DNA from: Cylindrobasidium torrendii FP15055 ss-10
Taxonomy: Eukaryota > Basidiomycota > Agaricomycetes > Agaricales > Physalacriaceae
Direction: 5' to 3'
Length of the DNA: 54,725 nucleotides
NCBI GenBank assembly: GCA_000934385.1
Contig: KN880593.1
Coordinates: 1-54,725, forward strand
Numbering within the stretch: position 1 is the first letter of the stretch; every line of letters starts with the position of its first letter. Made by a program: the position numbers and the translations under genes. The notes below the pieces were generated by a model. That model saw nothing but the letters and a program-made list of their open reading frames with translations. It made no database searches and was not told where the DNA came from. Positions 22,958-34,238 of this stretch are shown one piece after another.

Positions 22958-23651
22958 ACGTACGATAGGATTTTGGACTGCTCCAGGAAACGTCACTTTA
23001 AACTGTAAATGTATTGGACGCCTTAGCGCTCGAACGATTTGACTTCTACTACTCGAACATTCCCTCTGCCTCAGCGGGCGCCCATGTCCACCATCAGGAG
23101 ATGCACCTAAGTATAGGTTTAGCAACATGCGTTTGTACGCCATCTTCCCGCACGAAATACTTGCAGACCTACCAGAGGTTAGCGCATAAACCTTCAGGAT
23201 CTAAACCCGTACGACCTCGCGCCTTTCAGCATCAATCAACGCCATGGCATCCTTCAACGTTACGCACAACGGTATCATCGCACTTGCAATGATTGTACAA
23301 CCACGTTACCGCTGACAAGCACTTGACCCCGTGGATAACGTTAGATGCTCCAGTTGGATTGGCACGGGGACCCATAACTGTGTAACAGTTGTAGTGGCTG
23401 CTGTGCTTCCAAGGCGCACAAGTTACAACAATCTTACATACCCTCTGACCGAGCGAGCGAAGAGGACATAACTCTTGCAATCAACCTTCGTCATGTTCGT
23501 CTGAATCCCTCCCTCGTGCGCAGTGCAACTTCAATCCAAGACGTTGCTAGATTCCCTAGACCGTACCGTGCTGATACGCTCGTTACTGTAAATGTAAACC
23601 AAAATCCTCATTCCGTTTGCCCAAATCTCAATTTCATCCATAACTCACAGT
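22958..23651. other. Convergent spacer between calmodulin and GH12
   Basis: 3' UTRs and unassigned sequence. Short ORFs only. Confidence 0.55.
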
Positions 23652-24697
23652 TTATGTAATCACAATGCTAAATGCAGAGCTACAAAAGGACATCAGTATT
23701 CAATCCATGGTATGTCTGCTTGTGCAACTCACCTGGTGAGAGTAGCAGTCCCCTCGGTCGCTTCAGTGCCACCTTGCGCCGTGGTAAGGTACTGAGAGGT
23801 CGACAGACCTCGGTTTGACGTGAGATACTTGAAGAAAAGGTTGATGTCTCCATTGAAGCTGGTCACAGTGCTTCCGTCCGAGGTCAAGAACGAGTAAACC
23901 AAGTTTGAGCCGTTTGAGCCATAGTAGAGGTTCCTAGGCGGGTATTAGTATCGGTATAGAGAGAGAGACAGAGAGCGAGAGGAAGGGCCAACGCACCAAG
24001 TCTTGCCTGCAAGGCTGATGTTGGAAGCCACAGGCGTAGGCTTTCCATCAGAGCCGTAGGTGTACGAGATAGGCCCAGCGTTGTAGTTCGCGAGCCAGAT
24101 CATAATCTCGTATTCATTCGAACCACCAGAGGTCGAAGACGTGAAGAGATCGTATGCAATGTTGGCTACGATGCTTCCGCTTGAAGATTGTGACCAGTTC
24201 CAAGTGGACTAAAATGATATTGAAATCAACATTCTAGCAAGATTGGATGAAGGGTGGAAGGGGACGAACCTTGATGCTGGAAATGGCGCTGAGCTGCTTG
24301 TTCAGGTTGGTCTTTGCGTTGATGTTGGTGTAGCTCTTGACGCCGGAGCCACCGCTCCAGGTCCAGTTTGTCTTCCAGCCAAGACTCGTACCGCTTTCTG
24401 AAGTGAGCGAAGCGCATGCACTGCCCGAGGAAGCGTTGTCCTTGCCCCACTGGTCAAGGTAGAGGATGTAGTATGTGGTGGTAACGCTATCCCATTGACC
24501 TACAGAAACCAAGTCAATCTCTGGATGGAATGGGAGGACGGATACGCACCACAGTAGGTTCCAGTATCCAAACGCTTGACGAGGACGTCGCCAACTGGGC
24601 GAACAGCCAAGTCGTCAGTCGCTGCAGGTGCTGCGAGGCCCAGAGGCGCAAGGAGAAGCGCAGACAGAACGAAGCGGATGGAAAGAGAGAACTGCAT
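23652..24697 (-). CDS. Secreted GH12 endoglucanase/xyloglucanase
   Basis: Extracellular retaining beta-1,4-glucanase of glycoside hydrolase family 12, 272 residues. Signal peptide about 1-23, followed by a propeptide ending in a Kex2-like KR (41-42). GH12 markers are [26 protein letters not shown], the nucleophile motif YEIMIWLA (E160), [15 protein letters not shown], and the acid/base Glu in QGGTEATEG (E254). Introns follow TGTYC, SSIK and GKTW. The last intron starts at the GTGAGT after TLTS; skipping it gives a premature TGA at 23729, while splicing yields the family-like end SSAFSIVIT (stop at 23652). TTATAAG at 24731-24737 is the probable TATA box. Confidence 0.94.
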
Positions 24698-25750
24698 GTT
24701 TGTTGTCGGTGCACTAACCAACGTCAACGCTTATAAGTATTTCTAGCATCGGTCAGGACAAGGCCCAGGAATACCCAGCTCTACTAAATCCTCATCCGAC
24801 GTTTATTCGATGAGAAGCGGTTGTGACCGCGTCCGGACCGTTCGAACTGGCCAACGTCGAATCCGGTGGGCGCGCGGAATGGCTACGCGTCGCCAGCGTG
24901 ACTACATTGTAGATTCCGAAGTTCTGCAGCACGCCCTGAGCGCATGCGTGAGGTCGTCCACGGTCCAGCGGAGGCAAAGTCGTCAATTGCTCTGTGTATA
25001 TATGAGGATAGCCTGTAAACCCGGGTTTTGCATGATATTACATTCGAAATCGTGTGAATAGCAGGGCACAAGGAGACTTTGAATAACAGGATGGGCTATG
25101 CGGAATGTGGACGCGACATAACGAGCTCTGGGTAAGACGCAATGTTGATCACCGCTTCACGTGGTCGCGTCTTTCAATAAATCTGGCCTTTGTCGCCTGG
25201 TCGCGTAGCGGAGCTTGTTGGGTAAAAATACAATAATGCCGTGAAAATGGAAAGAGAGCTTTGGCAACGTCTGCAATATTCCGTTGTCAAGCCGTTGTTG
25301 GTACACTGTCAAGCGTTGTCCTGAGTCCTGACATATGAGACTCGAAGAATGCTTAGAGTTAGACCCAATGTTCGTGACGATGATGGGAACAGACAAATCC
25401 TTCGTGAAGTCATTGCATCCCAATTCTCGACCTGCTACTTAGTACTGACTTTGTTCTTTGCAAGCTGTCGGGAGGTCGATTCAATGCACTTGTCTGAATG
25501 TGCTATCAACCGTGTTCATCGGAGACAGAGATGGAGGCTTGACGCAGGTGCTATCATAGCGTAGTTGGGAGTGATTGACGCCCGGCACTGTGGACATCTC
25601 CTCTAGGCGTATTGGGTCGACGAGGCGATGAGGCAAGAGCTCATAAGGTGGTCTTGTATTAGATGCAGGCGATAGGGCGGGACACCTTATGAGAGATTGG
25701 AGATACATAGAATAGAATACAGGACAGAGTTTCATATCGGGATATCGCGC
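24698..25750. other. 1.05 kb intergenic
   Basis: Promoter region of GH12 and 3' flank of the calmodulin-like gene. No coding or RNA feature that I can support. Confidence 0.55.
24731..24737 (-). promoter_or_regulatory. TATA box of GH12 gene
   Basis: TTATAAG (reverse orientation) 34 nt before the start at 24697. Confidence 0.5.
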
Positions 25751-26568
25751 TCACGGGGAGGTCATCATCTGCAGAAGGGTCAGAAGGGGTGAGAGAGAGG
25801 AGATAGGATGGGGCAAGACGAACCTTGACGAATTCTACCAACAAGTCAGCTTGCGGTTAAGAAGGCAAAGTGTAGGCGCACCTTTGTAGTCGATAGTGCC
25901 GTTCCCATCGACATCGGCCTCTTTTATCATCGCGTCCAGCTCGACACCAGAAAGGTTTTCGCCTACGATCCGTTAGCTGGGCGCGAAATGCGAGGGCAGT
26001 TGCAGGCGCACCAAGGCTCTTCATGACCTGCTCAAGCTCAACGCGGGAAATCGAGCCGCTTCCATCCTTGTCAAAGACTTTGAACGCTTGACGAAGCTCT
26101 TCCTCCGTGTCCTCCGTCCGCACGCGCTGGCTCATCATATGCAAAAACTCTGTAAAGTCGATGGTACCGTTGCCGTCAGAGTCGACCTCGTTAATCATGT
26201 CATGCAGGTCGGATTCGCTGGGGTTCTGGCCTAGGGAACGCATAACGGTTCCCAGCTCCCTCGTCGTGATCGTGCCATCGCCGTCTTGATAAAGCATCAG
26301 TCGCGTCGCCGTTGGGCGGGAGAGTAAGCCGTACCCTTGTCAAACAGCGCGAACGCCTCTTTGAACTCTGATTTCTTTTCAGCGTAGTCGAAGACGCTGG
26401 AAAACGCGACGCACCAGTGACCTGCTCTGAACACGATCGCTGTCCTTAAGCGCGCCGTCCTCTGTATCTCGCAACTGACATACCTTCAGACTAGAAAAAG
26501 CGTCCATTAGCACTGATACGCGACGTCAAAGCACAAGCACATACCATTCCGTGGTTTTGTTCAGCCAT
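25751..26568 (-). CDS. Divergent calmodulin-like protein
   Basis: Second calmodulin-type Ca2+ sensor, about 151 residues. The start at 26568 reads MAEQNHGM, then the micro-exons TCTGAAG (7 nt) and AGCAGGTCACTG (12 nt) give [20 protein letters not shown]. The four EF loops [36 protein letters not shown] and [12 protein letters not shown] are all intact. The 3' end uses two extra introns (K|EFVK|MMTSP), and it lacks the intron that splits EF4 in the canonical gene. Differences cluster in the linker and C-lobe ([32 protein letters not shown]), which suggests a changed target set. Shared 5' micro-exons show descent from a calmodulin gene by DNA-level duplication. Confidence 0.92.
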
Positions 26569-27398
26569 GGCGATAGTTGGCAGTTGGGGATGGTGGAGGT
26601 AAAAATAAAGACGCTTTCGGGAAGAAATGCAATTGGCCGTGCGATGATGTATGTAGTGGGTGTGAAAGTTTCACCAAGGCGTCGACAGTTTGCGTATGGA
26701 AATCAACACTTGTCCAACCATCTTGACTTTTATACCCAGCACTTTCATGGTACAGGATTGAAAGATGCAAACACAGCCTTTGCACGAAACTCAAAACGCT
26801 GTGCTATGACGCAAAAGCTGTACACCGACAATTCGCACATCAGCTAAGTACTTAGCTAGCCCACACGAGTTGAACGTTTGAACATTGACCAGCAAATGGA
26901 ATTGAGTAGACCACTGATGCCCAACGACGCGCCAAAGGTATCGTAAGTCTCGCATGCAATGGCTACCGATAACACGTAGATGTACAGTACGGCGCGTCCA
27001 GGCAAATGTGTGAGTACCAATACAGACAGATGTTACGGTTGCGGTCAAAGTAGAAACAATCAAACTAGAACGAGAAATGGTAGGGGAGGGGAGGATGCCA
27101 TCGAAAATCTATTATCGACACTGGCCGTCTGCAATGGTCTTTGCAGTCGTCGTCCACGGGCTCTGAGTGACATTGACCGCCGGTGGGGCTCGGCCTACAG
27201 CGACTTTACTTTGAGAGTGTGTGTCGCGCTAGATTCGTATGGCGCTCCGAGGCGTTGGCGCGAAGGATGCAGCCAGGTCGAAGTTGTCTAGATGGTTTTG
27301 CATGGTCTCCATCAGCCCGTCGTGTCGTGCCGTCAATGTTCATCACCGCCGCAAAGTTACCACCCAATCTCTCCCCTCCCGTAGCTCCTCTTCACAAG
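26569..27398. other. Intergenic, promoter of calmodulin-like gene
   Basis: A reverse TATAAAAG at 26727-26734 lies about 160 nt upstream of the calmodulin-like start. Nothing else is recognised. Confidence 0.55.
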
Positions 27399-30300
27399 CT
27401 ACCGCCTTCCCCTCTTCTTTGGGGCATGCGCCTTCTGCCAAGCCGCCACGGCGGCTGCCTCCTCCGCCGTAAATGGCCCAATGAAACTCCTGAGTTCGAC
27501 CACCATTCGCTTTTGCGCCCTCTCTTCGCCAAGCTGACTATTAACCCATCTCTCTATCTCGCAGAATGGAACATTGCTGCACATGTGATCATAGAGCTTT
27601 TCCTCTGTGGATGGACGCAGGACGGGCCCATGGGCGTGTACCATGTCGCGAAATTTGGCAAGAACTTTGCGCGTCCTCTCGGCCTGAAAGAAGATGGGTT
27701 AGCAAGACAATCCGTCAGCGGAAGGAATGAACCGACCAGCCTAGCTTCGGCTTCATCCATCAATGGTGGTACCGGTGAGTCAGCTTCCTCCTTGACGGTC
27801 CCAGCATCGTTGACTGCAACACCTTCCTCAGCAACAGGGAGAGGAGACGGAAGCGGCTCAGTTATCATTGCGGGCGCTGGCTCGACAGAAGCCTCGACAG
27901 GCGTGGCCGCAACTAGTGGGGTGGGGGCTGTCTGATCTCCCTCCGATGTAAGGACAGCGCTGGGCTGGGGAACGTCGTCAAGGGTATCACCGGATGTAGA
28001 TGCTTCATGAGCTTTCGAATTTGCCTCCCCCATTGCCTTGATTTCATCCATGAAGCGCCGGTCTGACGACGTGTCAGACTCCGCATCGTCCTCCGCAGGG
28101 ACTAAGTCGTTGCCGCTCTGGGCGTCGAGGTCGGCAAGGTTCTCAGTGGTCAGTTTCGGGCGCTGGTCATTGCAATCCAAGAAGAATCGCAACCAGACCT
28201 CAAATGACTTCTTGCCACTCCTGCGATCCTCGATGTCCTGTTTACTATTGCCTTTGTCGTCCTGGATAAGACAGCCTGCTTGCCAGTCCTCCTCCAAAGC
28301 CATAAAACTCTCCGCTAGAGTACGCCGCTCATCGTCTGGGTAAAAACTGCTGAGCGCATCTTGGTCTACCAGACTGCGGAAACGTGCACGCTGCAGCCTA
28401 CGCGTTCCGTATCCCATCAGTCTCATTCGACCAGAATATGCCTTTCTTGAAGTGGATTAGAACCGGACCAATGGAGAATAAGTAAAAACACTTACTGAGG
28501 CACATCCAGACGATTGCTTTCACAGAAGGCTTTCAACTGAGGCAGGGTGAACTCTTCCATCCTCTCACACTCCTCTGTGCGCTTGTTACGAAATTCTTTG
28601 ATGCGACGTTCCCATTCCACAGCATGCTTCCTGTTGTCCACCAGAGAATAACCGCCATCATCCAAAAAGTCGAAACTTCCCTTGTGTCTTGGATCTTCAA
28701 GATCCTCGTCCTCTTCGAAGATGGCAAGAAACTTTGGCTCGGGCGACCACGAGGGAGAATCGAGGACGAATTTTACGCTGGTCAAAGGTCCAATCAAGCG
28801 GGCAAAAGCCTTGATGACAGCGGTGCGGCCTTCTTCATCCTTGTTGATAAACTGAAGTATTTGCTCAGCCAACACAAGCTCGTTGAAAGCGTCCATGTCG
28901 CAAGGATTTTGTTCTTGAAGGTCAACGCAGAACGTGTAGAAACGGTTCATGACGTCCGGATGGGCAGCCAGCGCATTGAGGTACACATGGCGAGCAAACT
29001 GTTTCTCGAATTTCCGACGTAGTTGAAGAAGTAAGGCCTGGCGTTTTTCCGCTGGGGATGGAGAAGGGCAACTGCAAGGCGAAGTGAGCAAAGGCATTAC
29101 ATGACGATCAACCGAATGCTGACCGAGCTGGGGCTGGTGGTACGAAAACATCGGCACATGGATTGAGTGCCGGGAGAGACAGAGACACGATCTCTGGCTC
29201 TTGGTTGGTAGTGTGAGAAGAATCTACGTCCGGAGTGGGTGCAGTAGTTGAGAGGAACTGAATCTCGTCCAATGTGGTCATACGCGGAGTAAGTTCCGGG
29301 CTGGGAAGATGCGCTGGCGGTGTATATGGCGAGTTGATGCGCGCAACAGTGTAGGCCAAAGCAACGAAATCGGGCGAAATGGGTGGTGATTCCTGTCGAG
29401 GCGTGGCCGTACCAGTCGACGAGTTGTCTACATTCGTAGAAGGGCTGGAGCTGATGCCAATTTCTGGCGAAGAGATGGGAGTCGTGCTGGCGTCTGTCTC
29501 TTTGGCGGCCAACGGAATGGTAGCTTCGACGCTGGGAAGAGACTCGAAATTTATAACGGCTTGGGGCAAAACCGGGGGAGGCGAAACGATGCTGTCTGAC
29601 GACAGGTTCTTGTCGCTGTCGGCATCATTTTCCAATGGACAATCACTGCCAGCAAATTGAGCAAGGTGGACTCGACGACAGAGTAAGAGGCAGAGAGCGC
29701 ACCGATCGCGATCAACGACTTCCCCACTTTCTTCGTGGACGACCACGGAACTGGGCACGGTCCCGGCGGCGGCAACCGCAGGACTGCGCAAGGAGACAAT
29801 GACACAGACGATGGCAGCGAATGCTGTAATCACGGCGAGGATAACTGGGGCCCAAAACAGAAGCTGGCTGCAGTTGCAAAGTCAACACGACTGGAACTGC
29901 ACAAAGGAAGTGGACAAACAATAGTGGTGAGATAATTTCGAATCCATCAGCTTCAAAGAACTCTTGTTCGCCGCCGGATGGACACAAGCGCTGGATCTCC
30001 AACGCAAGGCTGCGCGGGCACTGTGTCTTTAGGTCTGCAGCGATTGGGGCGGTCTCTTCAGCAGGGACTGGGGCTGTTTCTTCAGCAGGGATTGGGACTA
30101 TTTCCACATCCTTCCCACTCCAAAGTAGGTCAGCTCGCTGCCGTCATGCGTCGAAAGGGGACATACACAAAAGCAATGAACAGCGTATCAAGAACACTGC
30201 CAAGTGGTACTTGGAAATGGGCGTCGGTCGAATTTACGATATTCTTGTCGGCACGGCGAAGCAGCGCGGCAATGTCCATCCAATCTACGAACGGCATCAG

Positions 30301-30846
30301 CATAGCATTCCTGCGACAAGGGTTCACTACGCACCAGCAAGTCCATTGGCGCGCGCTGTTCCGTTTTGTAAACGAAGCCAGTCCAAGTTGGGTGTGTTCC
30401 AAGGGACAATAACAGTCGCATTGTGTCTCGATATCTGGTCGCAGAGCAACATCCTAGGAATGGATCAGCCACAAAGCAAGAGTAGAGGCGACGAGGACGC
30501 ACGGCGGAATCCATGGGGCAAACTGAATGGCCTCGGTGGCCTCACTAGGGATTGTCCACACTCTGTTGAAGATGAGATCCTCGAGCTGCTCACCTACGCA
30601 CAGTGTTAGCTCGTGCGACGTTCAAGGATGGGTACGACACGCACAATAAGCAAGCTGTTCTTCAGCGGAGGCCCACTTGAGAGTTGCGGCGCTGTAGATT
30701 TGCTTGGCCGATTCGAGTGTTTGGGCGATTCCAAGAACGCTCTCAACGATGTAGGGGATGCGGTGGACGGGATTGGGAGGGTCGATGTTCAGGAGGTTAT
30801 TTGCGAATGCAAGAGCAGAGATGACAGTCCATATCACCGACAACAT
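27399..30846 (-). CDS. Long single-pass membrane protein of unknown function
   Basis: A multi-exon model from 30846 (MLSVIWTVISALAFANN) to a TAG at 27399. Junctions that restore frame join EEQLAY to CEQLEDLIFNRVWTIPSE, FAPWIPP to MLLCDQISRHNATVIVPW, NGLA to DWMDIAALLRRADKN, TLFIAF to VGKDVEIVPIPAEETAPV, and EIISPL to FQLLFWAPVILAVITAFAAI. One clear membrane helix lies near residues 265-290 (APVILAVITAFAAIVCVIV), and a weaker one may lie at the N-terminus. Then come a disordered Ser/Pro/Thr region of about 200 residues, an EKRQALLLQLRRKFEKQF helical domain with TLPQLKAFCESNRLDVPQ, and a basic C-terminus (AHAPKKRGRR). About 950 residues. No family recognised. Alternative starts exist 100-200 nt upstream. 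Confidence 0.62.
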
Positions 30847-31795
30847 CTCGAAAGACGCTGTTGAGACACGAATTGAAGGTAGTCTCGAGGTCCAAAGTAG
30901 CTTTGTGTGCGGTAGAGTAAACCAGATAGACGTTGAATGTCGAGACAACAGATACACAATGGTACAAGTAGAGGGTGTGAGCGCTTGAGCCTCCCTCTAT
31001 TATAGCCACAATTCGTTGTGGCTGTACTGTCACAAGCAAAAGACCCAACGAGGCGGCCAGCATTCAGTGACTTGGCTCCCATAGGCTCCAGCCAATATCT
31101 GGGTTACCGTAGGACCTGGCGCTTACTGACATATCAACGGAGATCAGACATATCTCGACAGCTATCTATTGTCTACCCTTCAGAAGACCAGGGAGGAGAT
31201 GAAGGGCTTGTATTCAATCAAGGAAGCGCACAGGATATAGGGAAAAGGGCTATTCGACGGCATGAGGCAAGCTTGGTTCGCGGTGGCCTCGCTCCATTCG
31301 GACGCTGTGCCACTCTGAGAAGTGCATATCCCAAACGAGTGGTTTCCCGTCATTTATTGAAAATAGGATAAACGACCGTATTAGAGATGTGTTTGTGCAC
31401 ACTCCGCCGCCCCACTCACTAACTCCTTTCCACTCACACATGAACTTTCCAACGCAGGATAAGAGCATTCCGTAGGAAGGAGAGGTATTAGAACCTCACT
31501 GATCCATATTGATCAGGCCTTGACGCCACCGGATTGGGCATCCACTCGATCAGCTCGGGTAGGCGCAAGCCTGAATGTCTCCTCCTCAAAGGACATAATC
31601 TACTTTATATAGCCACAGCGGCTAGAAGTTATGAAGTGCAGGCAAGGTGAACGCGGGGGCTTCTCCTGGTAAACTTCCAGACCTCAATTCACTGAGCATG
31701 GCACTCTAGTAGTACGTGAGACGAGAAGCAGACGTTCACTGCCAGCCAACTTATCGATTATCCCCCGAGTAAAGCAGCGGAACTAAGCTCCAAAC
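30847..31795. other. Intergenic, 0.95 kb
   Basis: Upstream of the long membrane protein and the truncated PHD copy. Only short ORFs. One (30797-31063, minus) could be an alternative first exon of the membrane protein gene. Confidence 0.5.
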
Positions 31796-32419
31796 ATGTG
31801 CCCAGTTCTTTTGTTCTCCTTTGTCTCCTTTCTTTGTGCTAAACTGTATAAAAAGCGCAAGGTCACTGCTTCAACGTTCAACGTTCAACGATCCACTCCT
31901 ACCCTCAAGCTTCCTACTTCACGATCCATGTCACCTGTTGCCACTCCCAAGCCACCTGCGGCATCGCATTCAACACGGCAGTCGTCTCCTCCACCTGAAC
32001 CTGTCCATGTCGAACCAAAAGAGGATGCCGAGGGTGAAGAAGAGGGCGAAGAGGGCGAAGAGGATGACGCCAAGGAGGATAACAATCCCTATTGTTTCTG
32101 CCAGAGGAAAAAGATTCCCGGCGACGTGAGTTCTCTCCCTTTGGCTGCTTAAAGCTGCTTAACCAGTTCTCATCGTCTCTTTCAGATGATTGCATGCGTA
32201 GGGAGCAACTGTCCATACGAATGGGTGCGTGTCTTGAGCGCCTTACTTGACAAACGTTCTAACTTTTTACAGTTCCATCTGTCTTGCGTTGGTCTCAAGC
32301 CCGGACAGCTCGATGAAGGTGCTCAGTGGTTCTGTGAAGTCTGCAAAAGACAAATACAGAAAAAACGAAAGCTTAAGCAACCCCAGAGCTACCTCCGCGC
32401 CAGTGACAAGTACCGGTAA
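31796..32419 (+). pseudogene. 5'-truncated duplicate of the ING gene (PHD finger part)
   Basis: From about 31805 to about 32362 this copies the 3' half of the ING gene at 34239-35527, on the opposite strand. Homology starts inside the parent's intron (TTTGTGCTAAACT..) and includes both downstream introns at the same positions (32126-32185 and 32225-32272), so it arose by DNA duplication, not retroposition. The whole ING helical domain is missing. It remains open: the ATG at 31796 gives MCPVLLFSFV, then RSMSPVATPKPPAASHS, an acidic run, and the PHD start PYCFCQRKKIPGDMIACVGS. Changes from the parent include ACDGS to ACVGS, KKSFGDM to RKKIPGDM, loss of the RLSRQIHPPP segment and three tandem TTCAACG copies at 31870-31890. 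All eight PHD ligands remain. It may be a pseudogene or a young PHD-only gene. Confidence 0.75.
31870..31890. repeat. Three tandem copies of TTCAACG
   Basis: Perfect 7-bp triplet repeat inside the truncated PHD copy, absent from the parent ING gene. Confidence 0.85.
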
Positions 32420-32842
32420 TTTTTCAGGGATGCAGTAAATTAGCTCGGGCAGCCTCTTCTGTCTGCAAGGCAATTTATATAGAGCGAACCTGTTAGAACG
32501 CTGCGAGTGTGTCCCACCAAATTGGTAGCATTATATGTTGAGAGATCCAGATTATTTGAATCCAGTCGGATAAGCCGGCCACGACAGTTATTCGGGCATA
32601 GCAATGGCAAGACAGGAATGTCAAAGTCAGAGCCATCAATGAGGCAACTGGGCGAATTCAATAATGCCTAGGTTTGAAATGCAGCTCGCGCTAGAGGCTT
32701 CGCGCAACTGATTGCCCAATATCGTCGACTGGAGCAAAGTAGGGGGAGAGTCAGGCTTCAGACATCCAGTACATGGCCGGACAACACCATATCCATTTAG
32801 AGTCCATCCACAGGGTCGCTAAAATACAAATGGTTGCGCTGT
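32420..32842. other. Spacer between PHD copy and coatomer zeta
   Basis: 3' flanks of convergent units. No feature seen. Confidence 0.6.
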
Positions 32843-33503
32843 CTAGAATTGGCCTATGCGTTGTACCATGCGCTCTTTGACGGTCTGATACGCGTTCATG
32901 ATTGTTTGCTCGTTGATGACAATGTCCGTGGTGTCTGGGCGTGGTCGGCTAACGCGCGACGCGATGGCGGTCGAGTCTGTATCCATGATAATGCTGCGAT
33001 AGGCGTTAGCGCCTTATGGTGCGCACAAGAGGAAGTCCGTACCCATCGTCTATGGTTTCATCAAGGCAAAGTAAGAAGACATCCAGGTTCTCCAGCACCG
33101 CAGGCTTTTCCAATTGGTTTCGGAGTAGCAGAGAAAGTGCGTCCACAAACGCGTTTAGCGCGCTGGCCAGAATGAGTTCATTCTCCGATGCACCGCCAAT
33201 GAAGTAGAAGATCAGATCCAACGAGTGTTTGTACACCGCGAGCTTCCCGTCGTACAAGATGATTTCGCCTGTCTATCCATTAGCAACAACCGACTAGGCA
33301 TAGATTGAGCGCGCACCCCCAGCCTTTTTAGTTTTCTGCCACAATCCCTTCTCGAAGGCCTTCTGATCCTTAAGCGTGTTCAAGTCTCCTGCGCCCATGC
33401 CCATAGCTTCCAGTGCTTTTGGACGGTAGTATTTTGCCAAGACGCGATGGCCCTCCGAGTCGAGGAGAATGAACGCATTGATAGAGTACAACGTCAGATT
33501 CAC
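32843..33503 (-). CDS. RET3: Coatomer subunit zeta (COPI)
   Basis: Small subunit of the COPI vesicle coat (Golgi-to-ER retrograde traffic), with a longin-like fold. The protein begins NLTLYSINAFILLDSEGHRV, then LAKYYRPK, KAFEKGLWQKTKKAGG, and after an intron EIILYDGKLAVYKHSLDLIF, SENELILASALNAFVDALS and KPAVLENLDVFLLCLDETID. A second intron precedes IIMDTDSTAIASRVSRPRPD and VINEQTIMNAYQTVKERM, with the stop at 32843. Full-length for the family (about 200 residues). The codon before Asn-Leu is GTG at 33503-33501 in the genome. The likely initiator is ATG split by an intron (A|GTCGGT..CAGCAG|TG) with exon 1 ending near 33552. The 5' end is therefore uncertain. Confidence 0.94.
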
Positions 33504-33905
33504 TGCTGGGTGATGAGCAAAGCGCGAGGACCGGCAGCGCGAAGACCGACTCGTGGATGTGGAAGCGTGTCAAGTCTGGCACAGTGCACGCGTTCTGCGA
33601 TTATGATTGGATCGCGTGGCTGTACGAAGGTATCTCTGCCGCCAACAACGACCTAAATTCCACACGTCCTGTCGCTGTATACTACATGGATATTCTACAG
33701 ATTGCTTTCGCACCGGTAACTTATGAGCACATATTGCGTCTACTGTCTAACTTTGTACCGGACGACCCGCCAATTTCCTTCCGCAAGTTATCTTAAGTTT
33801 CTTAACATTATAATTTGGATGGCTCTGGAAGAAAAACAAAAATACAGTAACTTAGTATGACTGGGCCAAGTGACCAGCAAAAAACGCTCGGTATTTCGCT
33901 CAAGT
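33504..33905. other. Divergent region between COPZ and tRNA-Thr
   Basis: Includes the probable first exon base of COPZ. A plus-strand ORF (33557-33796, 79 codons) has no recognisable family. A T6 Pol III terminator for the tRNA is read on the minus strand at 33879-33884. Confidence 0.5.
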
Positions 33906-33976
33906 TCCCTCTAGCCGACTTGAACGACTGACCTCGTCATTACTAGTGACGCGCTCTACCACTGAGCTAAGAGGGA
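33906..33976 (-). tRNA. tRNA-Thr (anticodon AGU), copy 1
   Basis: A complete cloverleaf on the minus strand: acceptor TCCCTCT/AGAGGGA, D-arm GCTC-AGTGGTA-GAGC, anticodon arm CGTCA-CTAGTAA-TGACG with anticodon AGT, variable AGGTC, T-arm AGTCG-TTCAAGT-CGGCT, discriminator A just outside. Box A TAGCTCAGTGG and box B GTTCAAGTC are intact. No intron. A T6 terminator lies 21 nt downstream. Its 71 nt are identical to the copy at 48441-48511. Confidence 0.97.
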
Positions 33977-34238
33977 TGATGCTAAAGGTCATGCATCCAG
34001 CCATCGATTTGAATCGCCGGATTTCCCCCACTTCACAGAGTCTCCAAAGCAAACCAGGTCAAAGTCACAATGTCAACAACCAGCATAACGCGAACCTGTT
34101 GTACAATTTCCAAAGCAAGCATACAGCGTACAGATAAATACATAGATCATGGACACATGAAGACCCAGCACAATGAGAAGGAAATCCGTCGATACCTGGA
34201 TTCGATAGTCGATAAGGCGCTCGCATCGGTCATGACCT

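Noticed and set aside
23729..23731. TGA as the end of the GH12 gene
   Set aside because: It lies in a GTGAGT donor. Splicing to the next exon gives the expected family C-terminus ending at 23652.
27183..27935. 250-codon plus-strand ORF
   Set aside because: It is antisense to coding exons of the long membrane protein gene, whose frame-keeping introns and continuous protein are better supported.
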